This document shows, in pieces, positions 40,711 through 53,542 of a DNA stretch of 64,000 nt. The stretch lies in contig JAAOOA010000127.1 of NCBI GenBank assembly GCA_012861695.1, forward strand, positions 16,934,755 through 16,998,754, in the 5' to 3' direction. The notes under the pieces were generated by a model. The model was not told the origin of the DNA, searched no databases, and was given only the letters and a program-made list of their open reading frames with translations. This DNA comes from Trematomus loennbergii (lineage: Eukaryota; Chordata; Actinopteri; Perciformes; Nototheniidae). Positions within the stretch are counted from its first letter, which is position 1. The number at the start of each line of letters is the position of its first letter. Made by a program: the position numbers and the translations under genes.

Positions 40711-43049
40711 GCAGGTGTCTATACTTGATGTTTAGGTATAAAGACAAGGATAAGGTGTGATTAAAAGAGATTATTTTAACTATAGTATAACTAAGAAAAA
40801 CATTCAAATAAAGGTAAAGGTTTTATTTTTCAGTTTACAATTAGACTTATTTGCTTATTGAGAGCCTTTGACTATTTGGTATGCAACTTGGCTCATCTCT
40901 CTGAATATTGAACATCATGTTTGATCCAAACAACTACTTTAGTTTGATTTTGTTTATGTCTATATAATTATATTCAATGGGTTATTTATATTCGTAAGTG
41001 TGCAAATTCGTAAGCTTCTCATTGGGAGGTGATATGTGCCACAGAGCAGTGATGATGAAGCTGTAAAAGGAAGCTCCTGCTCGACCTTTCACCTGAGTCC
41101 ACAACCACGCCTGAACCAATGAAATCATTGGGGCCTCTGTATGACAAAACCATTGCACAGTACTTTTTCATTAGTCAAATGAAATCAATGCACTGTTTGA
41201 AGCTAAACTTATGATTTTCATTTACACCCTCTTGTAGCCTAATTGATGTCACAGACAGATGGAACGGAAAATATAGGCTGTGTATACAAGTGGAAAGATA
41301 GACAACATCACTTTTGTTGATAGTCATCAACATTATTAGCAGATCAAAGCTGTCATTATATAACAGGACAGCATAGTCATAATCATCATTGTGAGAATAC
41401 AATGGCTTTTACTATTTCAATTTCATCTCATAACATTTACAGTTGAGACATTTTGTTAATCATCTTTAATCTGTGTGCCCTTTATTACGCCACCGTCTAG
41501 TAACTGTTCCTACATCCGCAGAGGGGCCATTATCACTGCCTGAGACGAAGAAGATGCCAGGGCTGTTTTTCTGTCATCAAGTTTGCTTGATGACTAATAA
41601 TCTGTTATATTACAATTGCAACACATCCCCAAACCAAAAACATTGGATGTATTCTTCCATGTGGGTTCAAAAGTTTGACTGATCCCTATCAAATAGGATC
41701 ATTTATTTCCATAAATTATAACTTAAGTATCCAGCCAAACAACTTGCAAAACTATAAACACAACCTATTGTAATCTACCAAACTATCCTGGTTTTAATCA
41801 GCTGTGTGTTGCATCTTGTTCCTGATCATTTATTGCATAATAACAAATAACAAACAATCTATCACATGCTCCTTGCCCTTTCAAAAAAACACTCACTTCA
41901 AAGGACAGGGGGAAAGTTTACAGGATGTACGCATTCCAAAAGGATTATCATACAACAGGTTGGAAACAAGCGGGGTTATGAAAATCAGGCAACCTGTTAC
42001 GATGATGATAAATTGTGAGAGAAATGCTAATTTCTCAATCGCTATTCTAATAAATAAATGATTGATTGCAAAAGTAAACACTTTCAAATTGGTGATGATG
42101 CTTTTATCCAAATTAAAACAGTAACAAAGTAACACTGTGATGAATAACACATTAGCGCCAACACTGCAAACAACACATTCAGGCTGTTGTTGTGTCTTAA
42201 AGAAATCACCGACATTCCAGTTGATTGTGTGCTGCCTATTTAATTGGCCCAAATGAAAATGTATCTATTCATGTTCTTAAAGTGTCCACCTGAGATATCC
42301 GAGCGAGTGTGGCGCATAATGTATGGTTCATTCCAAAACAGGCACTCCAGTTGCTTAATGTTAGCATAAAGCAGGCCATGTAGATGTGCTGCTTGCGGTT
42401 TCAATGAAGAAATCTGAATGGCTGTAAGCTGCCAGGCAAACCTTTATATCTATTTGTTCCACTTGTCTGGCTCTCAATGAGTTTAATCAGCTGAGAAGAA
42501 GCCGTGAGGGGGTGTTGCCTTACCCGCCCATACATTAGAGCCCCCCAACCCCCCCTGCACCACACACTCACACTCAAACACACACAACCCCATTCTCTGT
42601 GCATCGATGTGAGAGTTGAGGGTCTCCCTCTCCCCTGTTGCCTTACGGATTATCAAGTACACTTCAATTACTGCCGATCGATACACTTCTGGCTGCAAAA
42701 GGGAGTGTGAGGGAAATTAGACAGACTTTGGGTATGGCCGTGACTACAAAGCAATGGATTAACACTGATATGCATCTCTTCATTTACATCAGGAATGGGC
42801 CCATTCTCCATCAGCACACTGCACTCTCCTCTGCTCGGACGTACATTCACATAGGCTTTAAAGGGGACTTTTTGAAAGATTGCTTCTTTAAGTGCTGGGC
42901 AAGGTGAGGGCAAGCCTGTCATATACTGTAGGAGGATTAAAACCTACTGTAGTCACAACTGGAAAAGAGCCACTGTAACCACAGGCTTTCAAAGTGAATA
43001 AAGAAAAGAACCATTTATGTCATCATGATAATACAATGTCTTTGTAGGG

Positions 43050-43052
<3 letters not shown>
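40709..43052. other. Noncoding stretch, no gene recognised
   Basis: No gene, RNA or element recognised. The open frames, of which the longest is 119 codons on the minus strand at 41,893-42,252, have no recognised domain or splice context. Confidence 0.65.
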
Positions 43053-43089
<37 letters not shown>

Positions 43090-43134
43090 GTGTGTGTGTG
43101 TGTGGTGGTGTGTGTGTGTGGTGTGTGTGTGTGT

Positions 43135-43195
<61 letters not shown>

Positions 43196-43197
43196 TG
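43053..43197. repeat. Interrupted (TG)n microsatellite
   Basis: About 145 bp of TG dinucleotide with frequent GTGG interruptions in the first half and a long pure run in the second. It is the reverse-complement counterpart of the interrupted AC arrays at 9.66 and 13.4 kb. Histidine/threonine or cysteine/valine open frames here are artefacts. Confidence 0.97.
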
Positions 43198-44208
43198 CTC
43201 CAAATTGGCCCGGACTCATTAAATGATTAAAGACACACTAATCCCGAAGTGCTTCACTAAGATTTATAATCCAGCCAGGTTCAAATATTTGCTGTAAAAG
43301 AGAAAAAAAAGGAGCATTTCCGCCTTAGAACATGCGTGTCAGCAGATAATACAATGGCTGGTGGCTTGGTAGGAAATAATGCCGGAGTACTCGTCCTCCT
43401 AGACTGAGAGGAAAGGGAAATGAAAGCAGTGCTGTGGAAGAGGATAAAAAAGAAGTAAAAGTGTAGGAAGAGATAAGCAGTGGCTGTATCCCCCTGAGGC
43501 CGGCTGTGAAGGTCTCCCAAGCACGGCCCCTGATTCTGAACCCCCTCCAGGTCATCTGCCCTCGCTCTCCCACCCTTCCTCTGTACAGAGGCAGTGAAAA
43601 CAATCCAACACCTGGGTTCCCCTCTGCTGAGCGCCAGATACAATACTACACACTGCCGACTACATTTTTCATCTGCAGACAACACAAGCTCAAACACACA
43701 GAGAAAAGACAGAGCGCTTTGTGATTAGATCTTGTCATAACAAAACAAAAAATCTCCTCTCTGATAGGTTATTGTGAAGGCCAGGTAATAATGACTGCAA
43801 TTACAACATCTGTTAAGACATTATTATCGACTGACCTTCAAACATTCCTAAAACAAGGAGTCATTGATGTTTTTTTTATTTGCAGACAAAAACAGCTACA
43901 GGGTTTAAGCTAAATCATCTGCATGTTTTCCTCCATTTCAAATTAATTAGTGTGACAAATATTATCATGCGCTCTCTGAAGCTTGTGAATCCAACAGTTT
44001 GTTTTGGTTGTGATCATTTAGATATGTCTGTCACTAAAGCTTGCGTTTACAAGGCCCGCTGAACCGTATCCACTTCTCTCATCTCAGGGTCAGAGTCACA
44101 TTACACATTACTACCCAGAGTGGGAGTTCAGTTTTGCGTCTAAAATGGCCTCCCTCTCCAAATAAAGATGCCTCTCTATTGAAGGCTCCTCACTCCACCA
44201 TGAATTTG

Positions 44209-44241
44209 CCCCCCCCCGTCCCCTCCCCTCCCCTCCCTCCC
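44209..44241 (-). repeat. C-rich tract, G-quadruplex-capable on the minus strand
   Basis: The plus strand is CCCCCCCCC, GT, then CCCC/CCC blocks separated by single T residues. The minus strand therefore has at least five runs of three or more G with one-base loops, which satisfies the standard G-quadruplex pattern. The tract is also a polypurine/polypyrimidine block. It sits about 65 bp before a GC-richer stretch, but no promoter is evident. Confidence 0.8.
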
Positions 44242-47200
44242 ACTGCAATCTGTCCTGCCAGCTCCCACGGTTTGTCTTTGGAAGTGATCCGTCCCTGAGC
44301 GTTGAGCAGAGCCACTTCATGTTCACATCGGCCCCAGAGGCATTCCTGCCTGCCCTACTCTTGCTTTCTTTTGTCAGCCAAATGGATACCAATTAAATCA
44401 ACTGTTCTCCAATTAGAATTTGGAAGAATCTATCTTGTTCAGTGTTCTAAATCCCACTGCTTGACTTCTTTCTCTCATGTAGCTCCTTTCCTGGAATCAG
44501 TTACAGAGAAAATGAGACCAGTTATTTCCTGCAATGGGATACTCCTGGGTTTCTTTGTTTTGTTTCTGTTTGTTCAATACATTAAAAGTGCATTTAGGCA
44601 AATGTTTATAGGACTGTACACAAGGGACATTATTACGGTGCAAGTTAGGTTGGGGGCAATGGTCAATTGTGGAAAAGAGAATCAGGACTTTGTGACAGAA
44701 ATCCCCAAAGCACTGTGATCGTGCAATTTCCATTTTAAACTGGAGCTTCTGTCTTTTAAAAAAAGAGCAGTTTCTCTTTACTGCTGAAAACGAAGGAAAT
44801 TAACTACATTTACGCACCTGGATACTCACACACTGACCCCACACAGAGGCCACTATTTGATTAATACAAGAAGGGGCATATCTTAATCTGCAGACAAGGA
44901 CAGTGAATGGTTTGGACTTGAGCCACGTCATTATTGCCTAATAGTCGTGTTCAGAAAGTATGCCCCATTGTGTTTCATATGACCAGGCAACACCCCCTCC
45001 TGCCACTCGAAATCACATCCAGCTAAACAAACCAGCAGGCCTGCTTCCTGTGGAGCAGCGATCCAGATCCCAGGCACAGTTCAGCCCTCTGCTGCCTGCC
45101 ACCATCCACATGTGGACCGCGCACCCTGCTGCTTACTCCCGAACCTTCAAACTAATACCACATTTGTCTGTTTAGCAGAGTTATCCTAATGTTCAAATCC
45201 TAACTTGGTTAACTTTGCTTTACATTAGCCACTTGTTAGCTTAAGAATACTGTTAAGTAATCAGCCCCCTGTAGCGCCGCAGTAATAGAATCACAAATCA
45301 AGTCCTCTTGCAATGTAAAGACAATAAAGTGAGTTACTAATGAGGCAAATGTGTTCTCCCTGATTTGTTCGTAATTTATTGACATTTAAATAGTCCTGAT
45401 AGAACAACAAAAAGCGCAATTACAAGAAGCAAAGCCCATAATGATAATTTGGTAATATTTGTATATACACAAAACACTTTTCTTCACACTTTAAATTATG
45501 CCTTCCATTATCAGGCAGTTTCATTCTTTCTTTTTGTTGTATTTTTATATATTGGAATAATATTAAGTAACAAAAGGGTAAATGTGAGTGACTGTCAGAA
45601 GAATATTTTAAATCAATAATACTTATTCAGCTTTTCCCTCCATTAGAATGGCTAATATGTAAATAGTGTTGCTTGGAACCTTCTAGTTTTGGAAGTTTGA
45701 CGGCCCCCTACTTTTACTTTGTTATGCTTATCTGCTTTAAGAAAGGAGCCTTATTGTGTCCGAACAATGGGAGCCCTTTTATGTCCATCACTGAACAAAG
45801 ATGGCTACCGACATTGTGCAACAAAGTGAACTAACTATTTCAAACTGTTTGCCGACTTCATTTGCCTTTAGAGTTAAACAGTATTTCTAGACTTAAATAT
45901 AGAACATTGACATATTAAAATAATTCTTGACTGCATAATTGGTATCTTTTAACCAAAATATCTCATAGCCACAAACAAAAAGACTAGCATTATTTTTTTA
46001 CATTTAACACTGGTGTCTATATACACTATATAAATACTGTATGTATGTATTTACATTTTTTTTATGAATGCACATTTTTACACTTAATATACTAATTAGC
46101 TGGAAGATAAAGGAAATGTGTCCTTGTTCTCTGAAGTAAGAACAAACCTTATTTGGTCTTTATTCACATGTGTGCAGTACCATTTATCCTTGAGTGCTGG
46201 AATCACATCTGGCACTAACTATGTCTACAGTGCATTTTTCTTCAGTAGGTATTCTGTTACAGAGATAATAGAAATTATGTTAAAACATTAACTGACTGTA
46301 TTAATAATGAGTTTGTACAATTCACCGGATGGTTATAATAAAAGTGAAATCTTGGACATATGTAACTATTATAAAATGTTTGATGACACAATAAATTATT
46401 TACGGATCAGCTATATCAGATATATGATGAGATAACACAAATTAAATAATATATAATAAAAATATATGACTGTATAATAAAGACCATAATCTCATCTCAT
46501 AATAAGACTTTGTTCTGTCCATCAAAACTTTTGTTAGTTTTAGGGTTGTAATGTTGCCAAATCAGGAAATGTCATTCTATCCGGATGAAGACCGCCGACC
46601 AGTTTATAAATGAACTCGCTTCTTTTCCAACACTTTCCGACCCTCAACCTCAGAGCTGAACTCTGAAATGCCTCCAGTGGGGAAACCATCAGAGTGAGCT
46701 CTTAATGAACACCAAAATACACCACTTGTTATTCCAGCTGTTGACTGAGTGTATAAACACACGGAGTACATCATTTTAACTCTTCAAAGTAGCTTGATTT
46801 ATATCATACTGAACAGAATTAATATGCATAATTTCTATCACATGGAGAACATTACCAAACATGACTGCATGAGTCACATGGGAATAGTATGCCATAGGCA
46901 GTCACTGCCACCCACAGTTTAAAACCTTATCCACTGTAAGGTAAATAAAGGAACAATCACTGAGTTTTTTTTCCACTGACTAATTCCAGAAGAAGAAAAA
47001 AAGAAAAACAATTAAAAGTCCCTTCCCCTTCCCATCCAGACTATTCCCACGCATTTCTTGGCAGAGCTCTGCTGATGATCTCCAGAGGCTTTGCTTCTTG
47101 AGGAACTTGTCAGGAAAAGATCCACATTTCCCAGGGATGAGTGTGGGTGAAAGTGAGAAGGAAACTGCGAGACAGAGCAGAAGTTTGAGTACAAGCCAAA

Positions 47201-48665
47201 AAGCGAGAATTAAAAGTGAAAAGAAGAGTTCATGTATTGACAGGGGAGACATGGGGTTAAGAATTTGAGGACTGGGCTCAGGCTGCGGGGGATTTGTGAT
47301 ATCCACAGAGAAAGGAAAGAAAAGGCCTAACTGAATAGAAAAAATGGCACCTATCTGTCAAGGATCTCTCGTTGACTTTTGTATGATAAAAGAAGTGATG
47401 GCATTAAGGAGCCAAGGGAGAAATATAGATCCTTTAATATCACTTTTGTTCTTCAAACTGTGACCCACGGAACACAAGTGCATTACTAATCAGTTTAACC
47501 CTGTTATACTAATTCAGCTCTGTAGTTTCACATGATGTGTGGCTGACAAGTGCCAGTCCCACTCCAGAGTCAGTGTGGCCCTGAGCCCTGGCCAGGGCAA
47601 AAGCCCCGACCTCAGAGGCATGCTGACCTGGCAGGGGCACACCTCTCATGGCATTTTGACATCAGGTTCAGAGACAATGGAAATCTCTCCAACAGCATCT
47701 TATAGACTCCTCAACCTGCCACTATTATGATATTATCCTTATTCAAATGAGGGTTCATTCCTTTTGTTTTTTGATTTGTCCTCACTGACATTTTGTTGAT
47801 GGACTGGGTCAGTGCTATGAGTAGTGGGTCACAAGCTGACAAAAATGTCAAAACTGGTTTCCTTTGGCTTTTCTAACACAACACAAACACACCATGCCTG
47901 TTTGCTTTATCTCTTGAAATGAGGCAACAATGAGACAGACGAGTGACTGAAATCTGAGAGACCTAAAAAAAAAAATGCTTCATGTTTTAATTTGTAGGTT
48001 ACATTTAACATTTGAAACAACTAAATTACTCTATCTTACGCAATAAATACTGAATGACAGTTGAAACGTGTGCTGTGCTGTAATAAAAACACATATGCAG
48101 TGGCTTAATAACAAAAACACCAGCTTTTCAGCACTCATTTAGTCTGTTTCTTATGATTTATAATCTCAGTCAAGGATAACTATCTTGTTCTCTTTCACTC
48201 TGTGCAGGACATGTTCATCTCAGGGGATCTCCAAGCTCCAAGCCCAACAGGAAGTCACTACCGTCACGCCCGTTAGGTCAATAAGCATTTTGTGCATCAG
48301 AAGAGGCCCGACTCTCAGACATATTTATATTATGCAAACATGGCCATTCCTCTTACTTTATGTGCACTTTATCTTATGTAATGCTTTGATACGAGTTGTA
48401 TGTGCTAGCTGTAATGCTGTGTGAGAGCATTCAGTGGGACTTTGCTGAAGGGAAGGATTTGTTTATCTTTCTTTTAAGATTGTTGTGCTTGAGTGGCTCA
48501 CCATTGAGATGCTAGCATCACACCTCTTGGTACGGGTTATACATCATCTATCGTCATACAAACCTTCAGTATTATAGATTCAAACGTGAACACCTAAGAT
48601 CCCCAAAAACCTGGAGCCAAAGCTATCTGCAAGCCAAAGGCGAGAACTATTCAACAGTTGAGCCC

Positions 48666-48693
48666 CGAGCCTGTTTTTCAGGCCTCAGGCTCG
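48666..48693. repeat. Short inverted repeat (hairpin)
   Basis: CGAGCCTG (48,666-48,673) and CAGGCTCG (48,686-48,693) are perfect reverse complements with a 12-base spacer. An alternative inner hairpin pairs GCCTG with the first CAGGC. No U-run or RNA gene context is seen. Confidence 0.75.
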
Positions 48694-49320
48694 AAAATGA
48701 CAGTTCCAGAACAATTGACTATATCTTCACTTCTAAAAGGGGTAAATTAATAATCTTTTTTCTCAAAGCAATGATAAACCTGTGAGTTGGATGTAGAAGA
48801 GTCAGATCAATATAGATTATTTTTATTTTAAAGTAAATTCAGATTGAACATAGTAAAAAAAAGGAGAATCGAGGGGAATTTCCTAAAATCCATCTAAACA
48901 TTACCCATTGGTGAATAGAGTGATGCGTAGCTAGAATGCCCAAAACCTGAAGCTGTCATACACTCTCGTAGCAGCTACAGTAATATGAAATCTCCGTTAT
49001 TGACATGAATATGAAGATGGATTATCAGTAATCATTTCAAAGTGACACAGACACATTGGATTAACCTTCAGCAGCGTTTTTATCGTTTTAATGCCATTGA
49101 ACACAACTTTTGATCGCGAACAGCATAGGTAAGAATTTCTCCCGTGTTTGCTCCGTAATGTTACGTGTTGTGATGTCTATGTTTGCTTCCCCTGTCGCGA
49201 GTTCTGATCGCTCAGTGATGATACTTGTATGTCTGGGATCTGTGGAATCTCAGCTTGCTAATCGATATTTTCTGTTTGTGCAGATAGGATAAGTAATAAG
49301 GGCACTTCACCTTGAGTTCT

Positions 49321-49389
49321 GTGCTAATTGTGTTAGCATTTTCTCGCTCAGCGCTAATTGTGTTAGCATTTTCTCGCTCAGCGCTAATT
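49321..49389. repeat. 30-bp tandem repeat, about 2.3 copies
   Basis: The unit, which includes GCTAATTGTGTTAGCATTTT and then CTCGCTCAGC, is present at 49,321-49,350 and 49,351-49,380, followed by a 9-base partial copy. The full copies differ at a single base (T versus C at the second position), so the duplication is recent. Each unit contains the near-palindrome GCTAATTGTGTTAGC. Confidence 0.95.
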
Positions 49390-52300
49390 CAGAGCCTTTG
49401 TTATTACCCTTATGTTTTGTTTAGCTAAAAATTGTTAATATTGTCTGAAAGCTGAGTTTTTTCCCGTTAAGTGAGTATGACACATTCATAGTTTATTAAA
49501 TGTTAAGAAGCCCTCAGACGCTGTTTCTTGCAAGATGTTGCGTTTGGCCCCCGCCTTCGGGGCTGTGGGGTTTAACTTAAACAGTCTCATACCATTTAGA
49601 CCTATTTAATTTCATGTACATAAGGTATTCAGCTTACTAGAAATAATTAACACAATGTGTTTTTTTAACTGCCATTACACCAGCTAAATATTACACTGAA
49701 CAAGTCCCTGTACAACAGCTGCACTTCAAAACGTGGATGTTTGATGAGCTACACTTCACGCTGAGCCTCATTACAAAGCAATACATCCCCATCATTGCAT
49801 TGCTGTTGTCAATGGAATGGCTCAAGACATTAGAGAACAGACTGACAGCCAAAGCCTGGAAAGCCCTTACAATACTAAAGATCCCAGTGTATGACTTAAT
49901 TCCAGGACTTACCCTTTGATATCAATGTAAAGTCTCAAATTCTCAATGTATGCCCAGTACACTTTGAGATGGATAGTGTTATATTTTAAAAATACATATT
50001 GAGTATTGCAGGTTTTTAGAAAAGATAAATGACTGTGCAATGCATTGTAAGCTGCATTGTAATCAGTTACATCCAAACCATCTGAGAATCAGCAGTAACT
50101 CATTGTTGTACAGGATATGGGTCTTATGTCTCTACTTGGTCACAGGCTACCAAAGTGTAAAGCATGTCAGTTTGTCTTTATTAAGCAACAAGCGAGTTTA
50201 ATCAATGATAGGGAAACTGTATGCTTTCTTCTCTCTAATGTGCCATTAAGAGCCATTCAGAGTGACTGAACAGTTGTCACAGAAAGTGGAGAAACACTGA
50301 ACAATCAATGATAGTTAAGAACTGTAATTTATCACCTTGCCACAACCGAGGGTTCGCAGAATGAGCCCTCCTGCTTGTCGAGGAGAATGTGTTGGGGGAA
50401 GCTTGGGCGACATGGTGGACGAGCCACACAAGGGTCAGGGCCCAATTACTCTTCATCTACTGCTCCTCATCACCACTGACAGAAGCACAGTTCAATTGCT
50501 GCATTATCTAAGCATATCAATAGTGCGGAATTAAAAGGCATTGATTTTTCGCAAGTTTCTTTTTTTTTCTCCTTTTAGTCAAAAGAAGGTAGAAAGAGCT
50601 GCTTCACTGAACTGATGTTTTTAAATTAGTAAAAGCTATAGAGATTGGAAATTGAACGGGAGGAGCCCGTTATGTTGCTCTTTGTAACACACCGTTTGAA
50701 ATAAGTGCAGAGTCAGCTTTATGAAAGTTTTAAGCACGGTAAAACAGATGAAATATGGTAGCTTTAATGTGAACTTTCTGCTAATACTTTAATGTAAAAC
50801 AATAACAGTCAAAAGTCAGTTCAGCAGGGCTATATAATATAAGAAAATATAAAAGCAAGGTTCTTTTTTTTTACGTTTCTGATACACCCTTCTTTCTATA
50901 AAGTAAGAGTTCACTGTAAGGTGGAGTCTTGATCGTGGGTATAGTAGATCTTTCTTTGAAAATGACCCAATAGACATAAATAAAGATTTGAGCAATCACA
51001 CATCAATCATATTGTGCATGAACAGTCAGAATGGCCATAGCAGGAAAGGGTTGAAAGGGGCCAAAAAAGAGAGAAGAATTTCAATTTCAAGAGCATTATT
51101 ATTTTCATTAATCATAGCCCTGCCATCAACCTATCCTTATGCCTTAGTGAGGGATCTATTATACGCTCCATTTAGCCTCAGCCATATTACCTCATATGTT
51201 TTCCTGGCTGACCAAATAAGACTTAAGAGATAAAACAATTTACTGTTCATTATGAGCCATGTCACTGGAATCAATCTATTAACCTGTGTTAACTGGAATG
51301 GCTGGCAAGATCTCATGAACTGTATTGAAGGAGGGAAAATGGATATTTATGTTTTGTATGTCCATGGTCGTAAAATGACTGGGCATTTAATTTGCTCCCT
51401 CCAACTCAGTGGACGGCTTTATTTTTCCGGTGGCCAGGGCGCCCTCCTCGCCTTTAAGCAGCCCCTGACCTGTGAAAGATTCTAACAAATTAGCTTCTAT
51501 TGTGAAGCCAAAGGTGCCATCAATGAGGAGGCGCTCCACTGCACCTAAAGTATGATGGTAGAGGCAAGCAACAGAGCAGAGAACCTTGACATGATTGAAT
51601 TAACCCTTTGTAGGAAACGTGCTGATAAGGATTGTGGTGGAAGGTGGGTTAAAGGGCTGAATTATTTGTCTCGTCTGACAAGAAACAGGTGCCACGCCTG
51701 AATCTTACTTCCTAAACACAAAGACTTTGGATGGACCCCCCAATTAACCTCAAGAGATATTTCTATTCAGATATTCTTTTTTGTTCATGCTTTAATTTAA
51801 AAATGGTCTGTGTCAAATGTGAGAAAACAAGACAAGAGTTTACAAGTTTGCTAGCATGTTTGTGTTCAGCTGCTATAATGTTAGCTACTTTAGTCTAGCG
51901 TGTTTACTTCCAAAGGCAATGCTTTTTATTGACCATCTCTACTATGGCAGTGTTAAGACTCAGAACTTCATATGCTCTTTGCTGCCTTCAGGAACCAGCT
52001 AGTTTGTGAAGCATATACAACACACAGCATACAAGTATTGAGCAACAAGATGAAAACTGCACCTTTTTCAAGCCAATATTTGTTGTATTTGGGGTTGCAG
52101 CCAATCTTGATAAAAATTATACATAGAGATTCCAACGAAATGACTGTGATGGAGCCTCTTGGAAAAGTGTATTACAGTGCAATCAGTAATGCGTGTGAAC
52201 GTTGAGAAAGCTATAAAAAATGCACATATGTAACAACACTCAAAAACATGTTTATACTGGACTGGAATATGTTCATAAACATGCCAATAAAACATGTTGG

Positions 52301-53542
52301 ATTCTGTTTGGATTACTGTTTTCAAATCATCACATTGTCAAAGACTTCTGAATCAGGTTACTGACATTATCATATTTTTAATCAGACTTCAACACCTGTG
52401 ACACTTTCCATCATGAAAAAGAGGGTGCCAACTATGAATATATGTTTGGATAGAAAATTAAGTTCATAGGTCACCAGCATGATATGCAGGCTAACAGGGG
52501 GTCAAATGTGCTTATTTGTTTTTTAAGTCAAGACTGATTTGGTTAAGAGTGGGAAAAGGTCAGCATGACATGAAGAAGAGATTTGGCTCCTGCAGTGGGA
52601 TCCAAACACACATCACTGAGCGAGCGACTGGGAGCCTGAGGATGCTGTTGGAACATGGGTCTACTGGTTAAAACAAGGCCATACATTCCTCACCACATCT
52701 GCTTTTAAATATATAAAGACAGTTAGAATGCAGTTTTCTATCTTAAAATGGAAAAGTCTCAGAATAAAACGCGTCTGATTGTGAATGAAAAATATGCCTG
52801 CATTAACTCAACCAAAGAACCTGTCCAGCAGATTATTAAGCTATCACGATGGGTAAACACCATTTAAAATCAAAATGTTAGCTGGCGGGGCCGGTATGTC
52901 GGATGGTTTACCCAAGGAAATGTATGTACCTTATGGCTTTAGCAGCAGCCATACAAAGGGAAAAAAATAAATAAAGGGAAGAAAGGATCCCATACCCCAG
53001 TATTGCCTTTAGGGGACTCGGAGTGTGGAGAGGACAATGGGGTCAAAGCAACTTGATTTGTATCTTGTGTCCTGTGGGACCAGAGAGTACACCAGTCAAA
53101 TCCAAGTTACCTGGCCTTTGGCTACCCCTTTGCTCCTAAACAATAAGCTGGAATACTACAAGATGTCTGCCCCAGAGGTGCAGAAAAGAGGAAGGGAATA
53201 CAATTGTGTGTGTAATGGACAGAGGGGGGGGGGGGGAAGAAAAAGGCAGAGTTGGGGGTTATAAAAAGGTATGATCACAAATAATTGCAAAGCTACGAGG
53301 GACCATTTTAAATCAGACTTTTATATTTCAAGGTTGGCTCCACCAGGTGAGCTGCTGGGGCACCCTTAAGAAAAAAATCCTAAACAAGTTACAAAAAGTA
53401 AAAAGGACAACGCAAAAGCTCTGTGAGGATGAACCCTAGATCCTATATATTACACCTACCAAGAGAAACGTTATGATGTTTAAAAGAAGAAATGTTATGC
53501 GGTCTAGATAAGGTTTTTATGGTTATATTTAACTGAGAGGAC
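49390..53542. other. Noncoding stretch, no gene recognised
   Basis: A small GC hairpin, CCCCG-CCTT-CGGGG, lies near 49,550-49,563. A 13-base G run lies at 53,224-53,236. The segment 50,980-51,480 has an even, ATTA-rich texture reminiscent of conserved noncoding DNA (inference only). No gene or RNA is recognised. Confidence 0.6.
53224..53236. repeat. Poly-G run
   Basis: Thirteen consecutive G residues preceded by AGA. Likely length-variable. Confidence 0.9.

Larger units (their letters stand above)
43198..49320. other. Noncoding stretch, no gene recognised
   Basis: A 138-codon frame at 44,302-44,718 begins without a usual ATG and has one hydrophobic stretch (GILLGFFVLFLFVQYI), but no family is recognised; I treat it as chance. 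The region 45.3-46.5 kb is very AT-rich. A C-rich G-quadruplex-capable tract lies at 44,209-44,241 and a hairpin at 48,666-48,693 (separate entries). Confidence 0.6.

Noticed and set aside
42989..43222. His/Thr and Cys/Val frames around the GT array
   Set aside because: Dinucleotide repeat translation on both strands; no real gene.
44302..44718. 138-codon plus-strand frame with a hydrophobic segment
   Set aside because: The start is not an ATG, a single membrane-like stretch is expected by chance in T-rich DNA, and no family is recognised.
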